Shown here one piece after another: positions 48,679 through 60,219 of a DNA stretch of 64,000 bases. A model generated the notes under the pieces. It was not told the origin of the DNA and searched no databases. It saw only the letters and a list, made by a program, of their open reading frames with translations. Source of the stretch: Adiantum capillus-veneris (Eukaryota > Streptophyta > Polypodiopsida > Polypodiales > Pteridaceae); assembly GCA_014529385.2 (NCBI GenBank), contig CM043964.1, positions 5,425,997 to 5,489,996 on the forward strand, in the 5' to 3' direction. Positions within the stretch are counted from its first letter, which is position 1, and each line of letters opens with the position of its first letter. The position numbers and the translations under genes were made by a program.

Positions 48679-48690
48679 ATGCCTCTAGCC

Positions 48691-48706
48691 AAAGGGAGAG
48701 GGCTAA
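48691..48706 (+). other. polypurine tract of element B
   Basis: AAAGGGAGAGGGCTAA lies immediately before the 3' LTR start TGATAGCC. Element D has CCAGGGGGAGGGCTAA at the same place, so the GAGGGCTAA end is shared. Confidence 0.85.
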
Positions 48707-50716
48707 TGATAGCCGACTTTCGAAAATCAAAGAAAAAAAAAACTCATTTCACACCCCCCCCCCCCCCCCCCCCCCCCCCACTCTAGGTACACCCCCCCCC
48801 CCCCTCCCGCCCTACGGGCATTGGATAAAAACTCCCTCGCTTTCTCTCTCTCTCTCTCTCATTTTCCCTACATACCCCTTCCCTAATATCTCTCTCTCCC
48901 AATTTACCCTCCCCGGCCAGACAGAAGCTTTGAAAAAAAACTCCCGACCCCTTTCTCGTGCTCCCTCTGTGTGAGCCGCATGGAAAACCCCCCCCCCCCT
49001 CCGCTCTCCGTATTTTTACACTCACCCTTACACTCCCCCTCACATTACCCCTCCCCCCCCCCCCCTCTGGCCCGCTAATATTCCCTCCCCAACCCCTCCT
49101 CACTCTTCCCCACCCGCTCGCCTCACCCTCCATCGGCCTCATTCCCCTCCCCTCGGCCTCATCCCCCCCCCCCCCCCCCCCCCCCCTCTTGGCCCGCGGA
49201 TATATTCCCTCACTCCACCCATTGACTTATCCCCCCCTCGTCCTCAAGCTCCCATGCAAGACAATGAACCCTCCCCTCTCCCTCTAACCCACACATCTCC
49301 CATACCCCACTCCACACCTCACCCCTCCCTCTCCCTCACACACACTCTCTCTCTCTTATCCCAAAGCCTCAACCCTCCCTCTCCCTCGCACACTCTCTCT
49401 CAAGCTCAGCGCGAATACTCTCTCTCTCTCTCACCCGAGCGCTCAGGCCATGCAAGCAAGGAAAATCCTCCCTCTCTCTCCCTCTCACGGGCAGCGTCAC
49501 ATAGGACCACCCTCTCACACACAACACACACACACAATCACCCCCCCTCCCCTCTCCCCTCTCTCCCATCAGCACTGTGTGCAGGCGCAGTCCAAAGCAC
49601 GCACACACACATACCCTTCCTCGCGCAGTCCGCAATACACTTACACACACACACCCTTCCTCGCGCAGTCCGCAATACACTTACACACACACACCCTACC
49701 CACACACACACACACACCGCACACACACTCTCTACCCCTATTCCCCCTCCCATCCGCCACCAACAAGAAGGAAAAAAAAAACTATAGATACACTATATAT
49801 ATATATATAGCCCCCTTCCCACGCACGTTTTCGCACACACATACCTATACAAAACACACACACCCGCCCTCATGCACGAATACAAACACACACACGCATA
49901 TACGCACGCACCACAAATATAAGGAGAACGACTACAACATCAACAAACAAAAGAAGAAGGATCCAAAGCACGCGCCGCCAACAACAAAAAGAGAAAATGT
50001 GCCGAAGGCATGCCCCGGACGACTCCGAAAAGAAGCACGCTCAACACCGACGCACCAGAAACACGCCATTCGTCGGCAACACGCAACCACGACGCCATCC
50101 CAGTAATTTATAGGTTATTTTTCATCAGTATCTTGAGTTTTCACCCGAACCATTGTAAATTTCCATTTTTTTGTAAATATCCTTTCTCTAGGTGATGGTC
50201 ACAAAGGCCCACCTAGACATTCCCATCTTTTAATAACCTCCCAAAACAAAGCAAGGGTCAATCACACCGGGCCCACCACTTGCTTTGTCTCCCGGATTAA
50301 GCTTACCCTAACCACACTGGGATTACCATAATCCAAGCAGCCAACATCTATAAATTGGCACTGAGAGGTCACTATCGAGGGGGGCAATTCATGAGGAACC
50401 AAGAATTTGGTAGAGTGTAGTGGAAAGGATTGACACTATCACCATCACGGGGAGGGGGCTTGTGTGTTGGGTTTGCCTTGGTAATTGCACCATGCGAAGG
50501 GAACCACATCCATCTTTCGACTCCAATGGTCGATGCACACACGTATGCACGCTTTTGGTGGCAAGTATTCACAATCATTGAGCCGTCTTAGAGAACGCAC
50601 CAAGTAGGTTGCACCACCACCTCCCCCTACCTCTCTACCACCACGGCATGCCACCTTGTAAATATTGTAGAAATAATTCACCCTCACAACCCTGAGGGTT
50701 TTCATCATTTGAAAAA

Positions 50717-50785
<69 letters not shown>

Positions 50786-50847
50786 CAGTGTGTAGGTTTG
50801 CGGTGTTCATATCATCGTGGTTTTGCGTCCTAGCCGCTCAAAGCTAG
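48707..50847 (+). repeat. 3' LTR of element B, first part
   Basis: Starts TGATAGCCGAC and is cut by element D at the sequence CTAG. It continues at 63173 and ends at 63275. It contains long poly-C runs, CT/CA-rich text, a (TA)n box near 49793-49810 that is the empty site of the CACTA insertion, and a (TC)n tract at 50721-50782. Confidence 0.9.
48752..49188. repeat. poly-C runs in LTR B
   Basis: Four or more runs of 10-28 cytosines occur at about 48752-48780, 48791-48805, 49052-49065 and 49167-49187. The minus strand would be G-rich and could form quadruplexes. Lengths may be affected by sequencing error. Confidence 0.85.
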
Positions 50848-53504
50848 TGAGGCGGTCCGGGGCGGGCAACAAGAAGAGTGGCCTCTAGACACCCTTCAAG
50901 GCTCCCGTGCTGCTCAATGGGGCTGGGGCACAACACAACACAAACCAAAACAACAAACCCACAGCCAAATCCCAACTACACAAGGGGCACCACCTAGTTT
51001 AAGAGCGAACTAGGACGCAAAAGAGGAGAATCGTTAGAGCAACCCACAAACAAGCAAGGAATTTACACTAACCCTAACACCAATGGAACACTCTCACACA
51101 CTAAAACACGAGAGAGAGAGAGAGATAGTCCTCGGGCTGCTTTGAAATGTATCGGCAATGATCAAGCAAACGCAACTATATATTTAAGAAAGAGAGAGAA
51201 AGGGAGAGGGGGTGCTTGTTGCATTAATACCTTCTTACAAATCTGTCATGACAAATCAAAGTGAGATTAGTATTTGTTCAACATAGCTTGCGTAAATTTC
51301 ACCACAACACATCACAAGACAGGCCACCCCAATCACTGTCTTAAGGCCAGGGGAGTCCTCTCCACCCTGTCGCCCTCTTACAGTATGTGGGATTTATGGC
51401 TAGATTGATGACAACACCAAAGACAAGCTATCAAGAACTTAACAAAAAACACCAAGACACTTACGCATCATTGTTGTCCATTACTTCACGTTGGAAGGGA
51501 GACAAAGTATCCAAGCTTAGTCCAAATCCACCCTCCTTGATTCAGCAAATGTTGGGCTTACACTAGTAGGAGAAATGATAGATTTCCTACTCTCAATTGA
51601 ATGATCACTCTCTCTCTTACAATGGCATAGAGTTCCCTTGCTAATCCCCTATTACAACACATGCACATGCATAAGACAATGAGCTTCCACTCAAGAGCTC
51701 CTTCTAGAGAGGTTGAGCTTGGCTTCTCAAGCTATAGCATAGTGCTCTTGCTTATGGCTCCCCCTTTTGTGCTAGCTACACCCTCCTTTTATAGCAATTT
51801 TGAAGGCTAGGGTTACTCCTCTAACCATGGTTGGGTTAGATTTTCAGCAATTTATCTAATTTCTTTTGCTTGGAATTATCAAGAAGTTGGTGGGGAAAGA
51901 GAGAGGAGAGAAATGGAGGTGATAGGACTTTTCATAGTGGGTTAGTGTTAGTAGAGTCAGTATTAATTTACAAATGGAATTGGGTATTTACAATGGGAGT
52001 ATCCATGTAGGATACAAATAAGGAAGAAAAACTCTTAAGAGGTAAGAAAAGGTGGATTTCTTACAAGGTTGATGCTCCAAGTGTCTTGAGTAGGGCCAAT
52101 TTTGACGTTTGTTGACAGTCCACTAGCTTTGACGGTACATTTTTTCTCCACTCTTGACCTTCATTGAGAGACAAGGTAATTGAAGCTGAGTAATCAACCA
52201 CCATGATGCTGTCTTTTAAGAGAAGAGGCTAAATTTTGTGGTTTTTTGATAGATATGGGTAATTTGGAGGAGGAAAAATGAGACTAGGTGGTCAATTTTG
52301 GAATGGAATTGTGTGTGGGAGGTATGAGTTCACCATGGTTTCTCTTATTCTTCAAGGTTGAGGAGAAGGTGAGTAGTGTGCAGAGAGGAGTGGTGAGAGA
52401 TATGGGGATGATGAGTGGAGAAGTGTGTGTGAAAGAGGAAAATGATAAAGTGGAAGAGAGAGTGTGGCTGCATAGCATGGGAAAACTGGGGTCCACTAAT
52501 AAAATCATAGCTCACAGCTCGTAGCTCAAAAAAATATGAAAAAATTTGAGGCAAAAGTTCAGCCCACGAGCTACAACTTTTGTTTGTATCACCTTTTCAA
52601 ATTCGGAGAGCAAGTGAACTTTAAAAATTCAGCAAAACCGACCGTTTTTTTCCACTGCAAAGGTTCTTGTGGGGTCCTTCTTTGGATGATTCTTTTGAAT
52701 ACCTCCAAGAGTGAGCCCTCCATAGTGCATGTATGCATGCCACCTACCCTTGACCTTATTTGGCAGGTCTATAATTTAAGATATTGTTGAGATTAGGATA
52801 TAAGTGAATAGTACAACTAAGAAAATCAAATATTGAGGGGTCTAAAAAATATGTACATGTCAAATATAAATAATATAAGTGGAAAAAATATAAAGGGGTC
52901 AAAAGAAATCTCTCTCATTATGAGGCTACCATAAAAAGATAAATATTTTTGGTGTTCTAATTTTTTAGAAAAAAACAAAATAGATGTAGGAAGGGAAAAA
53001 TCAAAATAGTGAAAAAATATACACATAAATAAAACTAGTTTTTTTGGATTTTTGTTGGGGTGGAGTTACACCAAATATAAGAGAAGCTTACATGAAAATA
53101 TTTCTATATGGAATAAAGAGTATGAAAAATGGTAAGAGAAAATTGTGGTAATGGTGAGGCAATGTACAGAGCATAAATAACACACACCTAGGTAGAAATA
53201 TTTAAATAAATACCAAAATAATTATGAAAAAATCTTTTATTTAGGCCCTATATATAAAGAATTATTCACATACGCATGGGCCATAATATACTTATATTTA
53301 TTTTTATTTTATTTTTTTATTTTTGGCACAACTAGCCCAATGACTAGCTAATTGAGGGTTTTTTAAGAAGATATGGGAAAAGTTCCGTGACTCACGCACG
53401 CCTATGTACAGTGAAATGGTAGGGATAGCCACAGTGTTTGGGTGATTTTGGTAGGGTGAGGTAACTCACTGTGGTAATTACAAAGAGCCAAAAAACGGCT
53501 ATCA
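50848..53504 (-). repeat. 3' LTR of element D
   Basis: Direct repeat of 60507-63168 with few differences. It has no coding content. The open frames inside it (for example near 52288-52524) are duplicated with the LTR and match no domain. The U5 hairpin signature lies at 50981-51018. Confidence 0.93.
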
Positions 53505-53520
53505 TTAGCCCTCCCCCTGG
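53505..53520 (-). other. polypurine tract of element D
   Basis: The minus strand reads CCAGGGGGAGGGCTAA directly before the 3' LTR start TGATAGCCG. Confidence 0.88.
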
Positions 53521-53532
53521 ATGATGGTATAT

Positions 53533-56500
53533 TCATGTACCATCATAGAGCATCTTTTCCAAAGAGAGTTCTTCAGAGTCCTTGACAAGATCTTCATTGT
53601 TTGGCCCCTCGGAATTTTGGCTAGAGTTACACTCATGCTTCATGTAACAATACTTACATGAGACAGTGGCCTTTTGACAGATCTTTGGTAGATCCTTTGG
53701 TAGAAGGCGACTCAAATAGGGCTTCAAGCGATACCCGTTTACTTTCCTGGAGTGCTCTTTACCATTCAAGTCCATAAGCTAATAGTAACTTGAATTGAAA
53801 GCCTTCTTGACTATGTATGGCCCTTGCCATCTAGTTTCAAACTTGGCATCAAAACGATTATCGAGTCGATTGTCATACCTTAGCACCAGATCTCCTTCAT
53901 TGATACCTTTGTCCTTTAGTTTCTTGTCAAGCTTCTCCTTCACCTGCGTAGCTTTCCTCTTGTAGCACTCGTATGCTGCTTCTCTTTTCCACTCAAGCTC
54001 AGCTAAGGTAAGAAGTCGATCCATCCATGCTTCTTGATCCTCTTGTGCTGATTTGCCATGAAGTCGCATTGTTGGAATGTTTAGTTCAATTGGCTGTAAA
54101 GCCTCTTGACCATAGACCAAGTGAAATGGTGTGAACTCCGTGGCTTCCCTATATGTGGTTCGATACGCCCACAAGGCACCATCCAAGAAGTCATCCCACA
54201 ACTTTGTCTTGTTTTTCACCATCTTTCTAATGATGCCTGCAATGACACCATTAGCTTTTTCTACCAAACCATTTGATTGGGGATAGTAGGGTGTACTGTG
54301 ACGATGTAGAATGTGAAGTACTTCACAGACTTCTGTGAGCAAGCCCTTCCTAAACCCTGGACCATTATCAGAAACAATCTCCAAAGGTGTGCCAAATCTG
54401 CAACAAATGTGATTGTACACAAACTTGCTAAATGTCCTCTCATTCACTCTTGCCACACTTTGAGCTTCCACCCACCTAGTCATATAGTCTACAGCCACTA
54501 GAATGTAGAGTTTACCATTTTTTGTCCTAGGCAGAGGACCCATGGCATCAATGCCCCACTTTTCAAAGGGTCCATTTGCAATCACTATTTGCCTCGGGCC
54601 ATGCACCAACCTTCTATTTCCATTTATCTGACAATTGTGACAGCTTTTACACCAATGTTGAACATCCACATGCAAGCTTGGCCAAACATACCCCGCAAGC
54701 AAAATCTTCTTCACAGTTAATTCTTGGGCAAAATGACCACCACATGCTTCTTCGTGCAAACCTTTTAGAATGGCTGGAATTTCCTCAATAGTTGGTACTC
54801 TTCTGCACACTTGATCCTTCCCTCTTTGATAGAGGGAGCCTTCTAGGAAGAGATACATGCTTGCCTTCTTCATGAGTCGCCTCTTCTGAGCTTTTGTGAA
54901 GTCTGGTGGAAACTCACCCTCCAAAATGTAGCCAATGATGGGAGCCAATGACTCCAATCCCTGGTACCTCGGTTGCTTCACAGCAGTCGCCACCATGATG
55001 ACCTGCACTTCTTTCTTTACACATGCAACGGCTTGTTGTGCAAGTAAATCAGCATCTTCATTTTGTTTCCTAGGAATATGATATAATTGCACCTCCTCAA
55101 ATTGATTAAATAGCCTACGGATGGTATGAACTTTGGCCCTTAGTCTTTCATTTTTGCATGCCCAAATGCCTAAAATCTGCTTCACAATGAGAAGTGCATC
55201 CCCTTTTACCATGAGACGTTGTATACCATGGCCAATACATATTTTTAAACCATGAAGTAGTGTGTCATATTCTGCTTCATTGTTGCTAGTTGAACCTGGT
55301 AGATTGACCTTCTCTTTCATGACCACCTCTCCACTTGGGTTGAGCAATACTAGCCCTCCCCCTGCTTTCCCTGTGGCTCGACGAAAAGCTCCATCAAAGA
55401 ACAAGGTAAAAGCATTAGGAATACTTTTTGGTGGTGGCAATGGTAGGGTCTTTACTTGAGGCACCTTAATTTCCTTCTCATGTACCCTATAAGTGATAAT
55501 CCCTGCCAATTGTGCACGCACACTATCTTCTACCTTGAAAGAGTATTGGAACTCTTGCAACTCCATAATCCACTTTGAGATCCTAGTACTAAGATTCATT
55601 TGAGATGACACTCAAGGGAACAAATTTTTTGCAGTGAGAATTACAAAAGGTTTTGGTAGCAGGTAGGATCTAAACTTTCTCACCGCAAACATGAGAGAAA
55701 GCATCATGAGTTCTGCTTTTGTGTAGTCTCTCTCCAAAGCATTCATGACCCTACTAGCAAAGTAGATGGGTCGCATCCTTGTACTGTGGGGATCTTGTTG
55801 TAGCAACACAGCACCAATTGTTTCCCTTCCAACACTAGAGCTAACAAAGAATGTGTACTCCCAACAAGGAGGCATGAGTGTTGGTAGCTCTGACAAAATG
55901 ACTTTAATGTTACAAAAATACTCTTCAAGCTCATCAGACCATGAAAATTCTACTTGTTGTGTCAACTTTTGCAAAGGTTGAAGCAACTCCGAGGCTAAGT
56001 GAATGAAGCGTGACATATACTTCACCTTCTGAATGAAAGAGATGACCTCCTTAAGACTCTTCGGTGATGGGAGCTCAATAAGAGCCTTTGCCTTTGAAGG
56101 ATCCACCTCAATGCCTTTATAGGAAACCTTGTGACCGAGCAAGATCACTTCATCCTCACCTATGTGGCACTTGTCGGGGTTGAGTTGACCTCCCATGTCG
56201 TAGAGCTTCTTTAAACCTTCTTCTACCCTTTGTAGATGCAATGATTTTGAGCTATAAATACAGAAATCATCAATGAACACCCTAATTGACTTTCCAAAGA
56301 ATGCTTGAAACACCATGTTCATGAAACGTTGGAATGTTGCAGGAGCATTTGTCAGACCAAATGGCATGACTCTAAAAGCATAACAACCCCAAGGAGTGAT
56401 AAAGGTTGTTTTCAATTGATCCTCCAATGCAATCCCTATTTGAAAGTAACCTGAGTAGCCATCACACACAGTGTACTTCTCATGACCAGCTACCTCATTT

Positions 56501-58845
56501 AGTATCTCATCCTGAAATGGGAGGGGAAAGTGATCTCTTTTTGTTGCCTCATTGAGTGGACGGTAATCCACACACACCCTCCACTTTCCGTTTTTCTTAG
56601 GAGTGACAACAACGGGAGAGACCCACTCTGAATTCTCCACTGGATAAATGAAACCTGCTGCTAGAAGCTTTCTTACCTCCTTGAGTAAAGCCTGCTCCTT
56701 GATGACTCCTAGCCTTCGTAGCTTCTGAGCCTTAGGTGTGGCCTCTGGCTTCAACTCAATTTTGTGTTGAACAGCATCTACTCCACGCACATCGGTGTAG
56801 TGTTTAGCAAAAATCCTAGGAAATTTCCTTAGCACACATTTGAACTCCTCTCTTTCATCCTTTGTAAGTGTTGTTGATAGAATACCTTCCAGCATCCCTT
56901 CATCTTGAACACCTTCGTTCTCTTGAGGACCTACCTCCTCCAAGCCTTGACAAGAGGTCTCTTGGTTGCTTGGCTTAAACCTTACCCCCATGACTTCGAT
57001 GGAAGACTCCTCTTCAGTAATGCTGCCGCTACTTTCTTCTTCTGAAGTGCTATCGGTCCAACCTTCTTCCGTCTCACTTTGAGATGATTCTTCATGGAGC
57101 TCCTCTTGGCGTTGCTCCTTCATGTCAAAGACAACCTTCTTATGATTGTCATTCCTGCAAATTAATTTCCCACTCTCCCAATCCTGCAAAGCTCTCATTT
57201 TCATTAGCCATGGTCTTCCTAGGATAAATGGATAACCACTTCCCTTGGTCGACATAACATAAAAATCCACCGCTTTCTTAATGCCAAAGGCCTCTACAAA
57301 GACATTTTTACAAATGCCTACACACCTAGCCTTGCTATTGTTTGCCATCTTGACCTTAATTTCAGGTGTCTCATGGATGTGGATGCCTAGTTTTTGCATG
57401 AGTCCCTCTGTCATGATGCAAATTTGTGCACCCCCATCCACTAGACCTTTCCTAACCAATCTCCCTTTTATGTAACAATCTAGCACAGGTGTAATGTCCT
57501 CATTCATTTCAGCATGTGCAATTTTTACAACAGGCACACTCTCTTTTACCTTTCTCCTAGTGCTAACTGCCCTTGTTAAATCCCTCCTAACTTGTGGACA
57601 TAATGCAAGAAATTGAGGCCATGAAATATCAGGACCCTTGCCTCTCATGTCTTCCAACAAGTTGTACAGAGCCATACCATGTCCAAGAGGGAAGTCTTGG
57701 AGGTTGATACGACGTCGAGTCCTCTTGGTTTCATTGGTTTCCTTTGCCTTTTTGCCTTGTCCATGGTCACTCTGTGATGTGACTCCTTCTTTCTCTTTAC
57801 CTTTTCCTCGGCCACGCTTAATTCCATTGGCTTCCATGTCAACCTCATTTGAATTTGTCACCTCTACCACATGCACATTTGGATCTGGCAAAGGTGGAAC
57901 TCCTTCTACCCCTTGTGGAGGTGGTCTTGGTCCATTTGGCCTTTGTAGAAGCCTTGGTTGTTGACCAGTTCCTTCACCTGCATTCATCACTGGGTAATTC
58001 AAGTTAGGTCTCTATGGCTCCCCACGGGGCCAAGGACAATTATACATCCCATGTCCAGCCTCTCCGCAATTCCAACATTGCAAGACTCTCCTAGGTCGTG
58101 GATCTCGCTCTTCAGACTTCTTTGCTTGTCCCTTTGGACCTACAGCTTGTGCAAGGTGAATTGACAGGCTACTTAAAGATTTGTTTAACTTCTCAATTAC
58201 TTCCACCGTTACCTCAGGAAGCTCCCTCGATGTTGATGCTTGTGAATTACCTTTGGGTCTAAGACCTTCTATTGGAACCTCTCCCCTTAAGCACTTGAGT
58301 TTCCTATACTTCTCAGCAGCCCTAGTTTCAGCTGCATCAAAAGTAGCAGGTGCACCCACCTCAACTTTTACCTTAAGGTCAGGAAAGAGTCCGGCTATGA
58401 ACCTCTCCTTCTTTAAAAATTCTGCACCATCACCAGGGTTAGCAACATTTCGTATCCATAGAGCCCAAAGACGTAGAAACTCTTGCTTGTACAAGTAGTA
58501 GTCATCTAAGTCTTTTTGCTTATGAGAAACAATGTCTTGCCATAGTTTTTGAGTGTTTTGGGGATCAAAGAAGTATCTCTTAAAACGATTCAAAACTTCT
58601 GTGTAATTCCCCTTAACTTCCTTCAAAACTTCTGTGTAATTCCCCTTAACTTCCTTAGGCAAAGAGTCAAACCAAGTACTAGCATCTTTCCTAAGGACCA
58701 CCTCAAACATTTCTACACGTTCTTGATCGGTTACTATCCTCTTGATACGGCAAGACATCTTGAAATTTGCTAAAAATAATTCTGCATCCTCTCCAGGCTC
58801 TCCAAAGAAAAGAGGATATCCAGACATTTGGCGTTGGCTCTCCAT
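53533..58845 (-). pseudogene. element D gag-pol, one frame with three in-frame stops
   Basis: A single frame of about 1770 codons starts MESQRQMSGYPLFFGEPGED at 58845. It is interrupted by TAG at 58012-58014, TGA at 55612-55614 and TAG at 53779-53781, without frameshifts. Domains in order: gag core; CCHC knuckle (CWNCGEAGHGMYNC); protease (VDGGAQICIM, ILGRPWL); reverse transcriptase (SEWVSPVVVTPKKNGK, catalytic FIDDFCIY); a degenerate first RNase H (SSSVGRETIGAVLLQ, no catalytic aspartate); a second, Tat-type RNase H (FFDGAFRR, NNEAEYDTL, VKGDALLIVKQ, NEDADLLAQ); and integrase (CGGHF, CKSCHNC, GIDAMGP, SDNGPGF, NGLVEKANG) with a C-terminal tail but no chromodomain. Gag contains an 11-residue tandem repeat (58591-58656). 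Confidence 0.92.
58591..58656 (-). repeat. 33-bp in-frame tandem duplication in element D gag
   Basis: The 33-base unit beginning CAAAACTTCTGTGTAATTCC on the plus strand is present twice without change. It encodes KEVKGNYTEVL twice. Confidence 0.95.
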
Positions 58846-58894
58846 TATTATGAAAGATTACAACACGAGTTACGATAAGGGATACAATAGAGAT

Positions 58895-59353
58895 TTAGAA
58901 CCACTCGCCTGCAAATGAAGAAGTAAGAAAATACCACTCTAGGTTTTCTTCTTCAGCTATCCAAGCTTCAATAAGGTCTCGATTTGTTTGATCAAAACAA
59001 AAAGGTAGATTATTGATGAGCTCTAAGAAGGGTTGAAATTCTTCAAAGCTAAGGCAATAAACAGAAATCTCTAGAACTTCATTTTCTGGATCCAAAAGAG
59101 CAACCACGTCCCAAGTGATAAATTGCACTTGCTCTACAATTCCCAATGCACAAGCGGTTTGTATAAAAACTAGATCTTCATGCTCGTCGAAGGCCGTGAG
59201 AAAGTAGCAATTGACTAGGAGCTCCTTTCCTTCGAGTTCCACACAGTCGGAGTGAGGCAACCTTCTCACAATTTCATAAAGAACATCCTCATCAAGTCCA
59301 ATCAAGTTTGCAAGATTTAAAGACTCCACTTGTGCTACAAAATTCCTGGACAA
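58895..59353 (-). CDS. element D accessory ORF 2, tandem paralog of ORF 1
   Basis: A 152-codon open frame starting MSRNFVAQVESLNLANLIGL and ending GEWF, about 50 bases upstream of the gag ATG. It is acidic (DEDVLYEIV, DEHEDLVF, AEEENLEWYF), whereas ORF 1 is more basic, yet both share the same order of blocks: RRLPH, a hydrophobic middle of about 25 residues (FIQTACALGIVEQVQF), and the FLELINNLPFCFDQ block. No signal peptide, membrane span, zinc finger or catalytic motif is evident. The pair looks like a duplicated and diverged accessory gene of the retrotransposon. The function is not known. Confidence 0.72.
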   Translation of the reverse strand: MSRNFVAQVESLNLANLIGLDEDVLYEIVRRLPHSDCVELEGKELLVNCYFLTAFDEHEDLVFIQTACALGIVEQVQFITWDVVALLDPENEVLEISVYCLSFEEFQPFLELINNLPFCFDQTNRDLIEAWIAEEENLEWYFLTSSFAGEWF

Positions 59354-59399
59354 AAACTCCTTAGGATTATGGTTAAATCATTCAAAAGCATAAAGAGAT

Positions 59400-59954
59400 T
59401 TACAATGTCTCTATGAACAAAGTGTCATAGAAAGTAGAGAAGGATGAGAATTTATACAAATTTGCAATCTTCTCTATGCTCTCTTTATTAAGACAAGCTC
59501 TGAATAGCTCCCTATCTCCTTTGTTGAAAGCGAAAGGAAGACTATTAATAAGACGCAATTGAGGGAAAAATTCACCAAATATGAGTCTATGAAGCATGAA
59601 CTCTGGCCGCAAGTTTCCTGAAGAGTCTTCCTCAATGGTGAAATGCACTCGCCAAACGCCAAATTTCACTCTATTTACCAATCTTAGGGCACACACTAGT
59701 TGGATGAATGCGCGGTCTTCCTTAGTGCCCAACAACAAGAGGAAAATGGAATCCACGCGTAGGACCTTCCGTCTTAACTTCACCACCCTCTTGTTATGAG
59801 GGAGACGCCTTACTACTTGCTCCTGCAACTCAATTGGTAATAGAGCTAGATCTCTAAGGATTGAACTTTCACTGCACACACATTCCCAGTTAGAACAAAT
59901 GATCGTTTTTTTGTTACTTGTAACAACTTGGACAAATAAAAAACAAACATACAC
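59400..59954 (-). CDS. element D accessory ORF 1, unknown family
   Basis: A 184-codon open frame in the leader, read before accessory ORF 2. After about 35 residues the conserved part runs LPIELQEQVVRRLPH, FLLLLGTKEDRAFIQLVCA, LRLVNRVKFGVWRVHF, RLIFGEFFPQLRLINSLPFA and NKGDRELFRACL. These match accessory ORF 2 block by block (VLYEIVRRLPH; EDLVFIQTACALGIVEQVQF; LINNLPFCF; RDLIEAW). I do not recognise a known family. The LPxEL-x-VxRRLP opening is weakly F-box-like. The first ATG may not be the true start, as the conserved region begins later (SSILRDLALLP). The frame is uninterrupted. Ogre-type elements also carry an unexplained ORF at this place. Confidence 0.7.
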   Translation of the reverse strand: MYVCFLFVQVVTSNKKTIICSNWECVCSESSILRDLALLPIELQEQVVRRLPHNKRVVKLRRKVLRVDSIFLLLLGTKEDRAFIQLVCALRLVNRVKFGVWRVHFTIEEDSSGNLRPEFMLHRLIFGEFFPQLRLINSLPFAFNKGDRELFRACLNKESIEKIANLYKFSSFSTFYDTLFIETL

Positions 59955-59987
59955 ACTATTTTGCCGGGCTGCACTTCATTTTATAAT

Positions 59988-60190
59988 AAAATGAACACAT
60001 GTACATCAAAAGAAGTGTGGTAGTTGATGAGAGGTAGAATGACAGGGTTTGGTGATGCAAGAATTTCTCCTGCTCTTTGGGCACCAAAGATGAACACCAT
60101 TCGTTGTTGAAAATGGATCTTTCTACTAATTGCAACGTTTATTCTAATGTGTGGAGTAAAATGAAAGGGAAAACCTCTATTCCTGGGCCA
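59988..60190 (-). pseudogene. element D leader, second accessory block without a start codon
   Basis: The open frame on the minus strand reads RGFPFHFTPHIRINVAISRK, then QQRMVFIFGA, GEILASPNPVILPLI and SFDVHVFILL, then stop. It has no ATG at its beginning and is closed upstream by a TAA. The wording is closely shared with the leader of element B at 32956-33171. It may be a spliced exon or the broken C-terminal part of a module. Confidence 0.55.
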
Positions 60191-60219
60191 TTATCCATGG
60201 CCTATGCATGTCCTAATGC

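Noticed and set aside
48752-49188. Poly-C and poly-G runs as functional quadruplex elements
   Set aside because: They occur in LTR simple-sequence regions, vary between LTR copies and may be length errors. No further support.
52288-52524. A 78-codon frame in the D LTR that recurs at 61953-62189
   Set aside because: The duplication is explained by the two LTRs. No domain, and nothing suggests translation.
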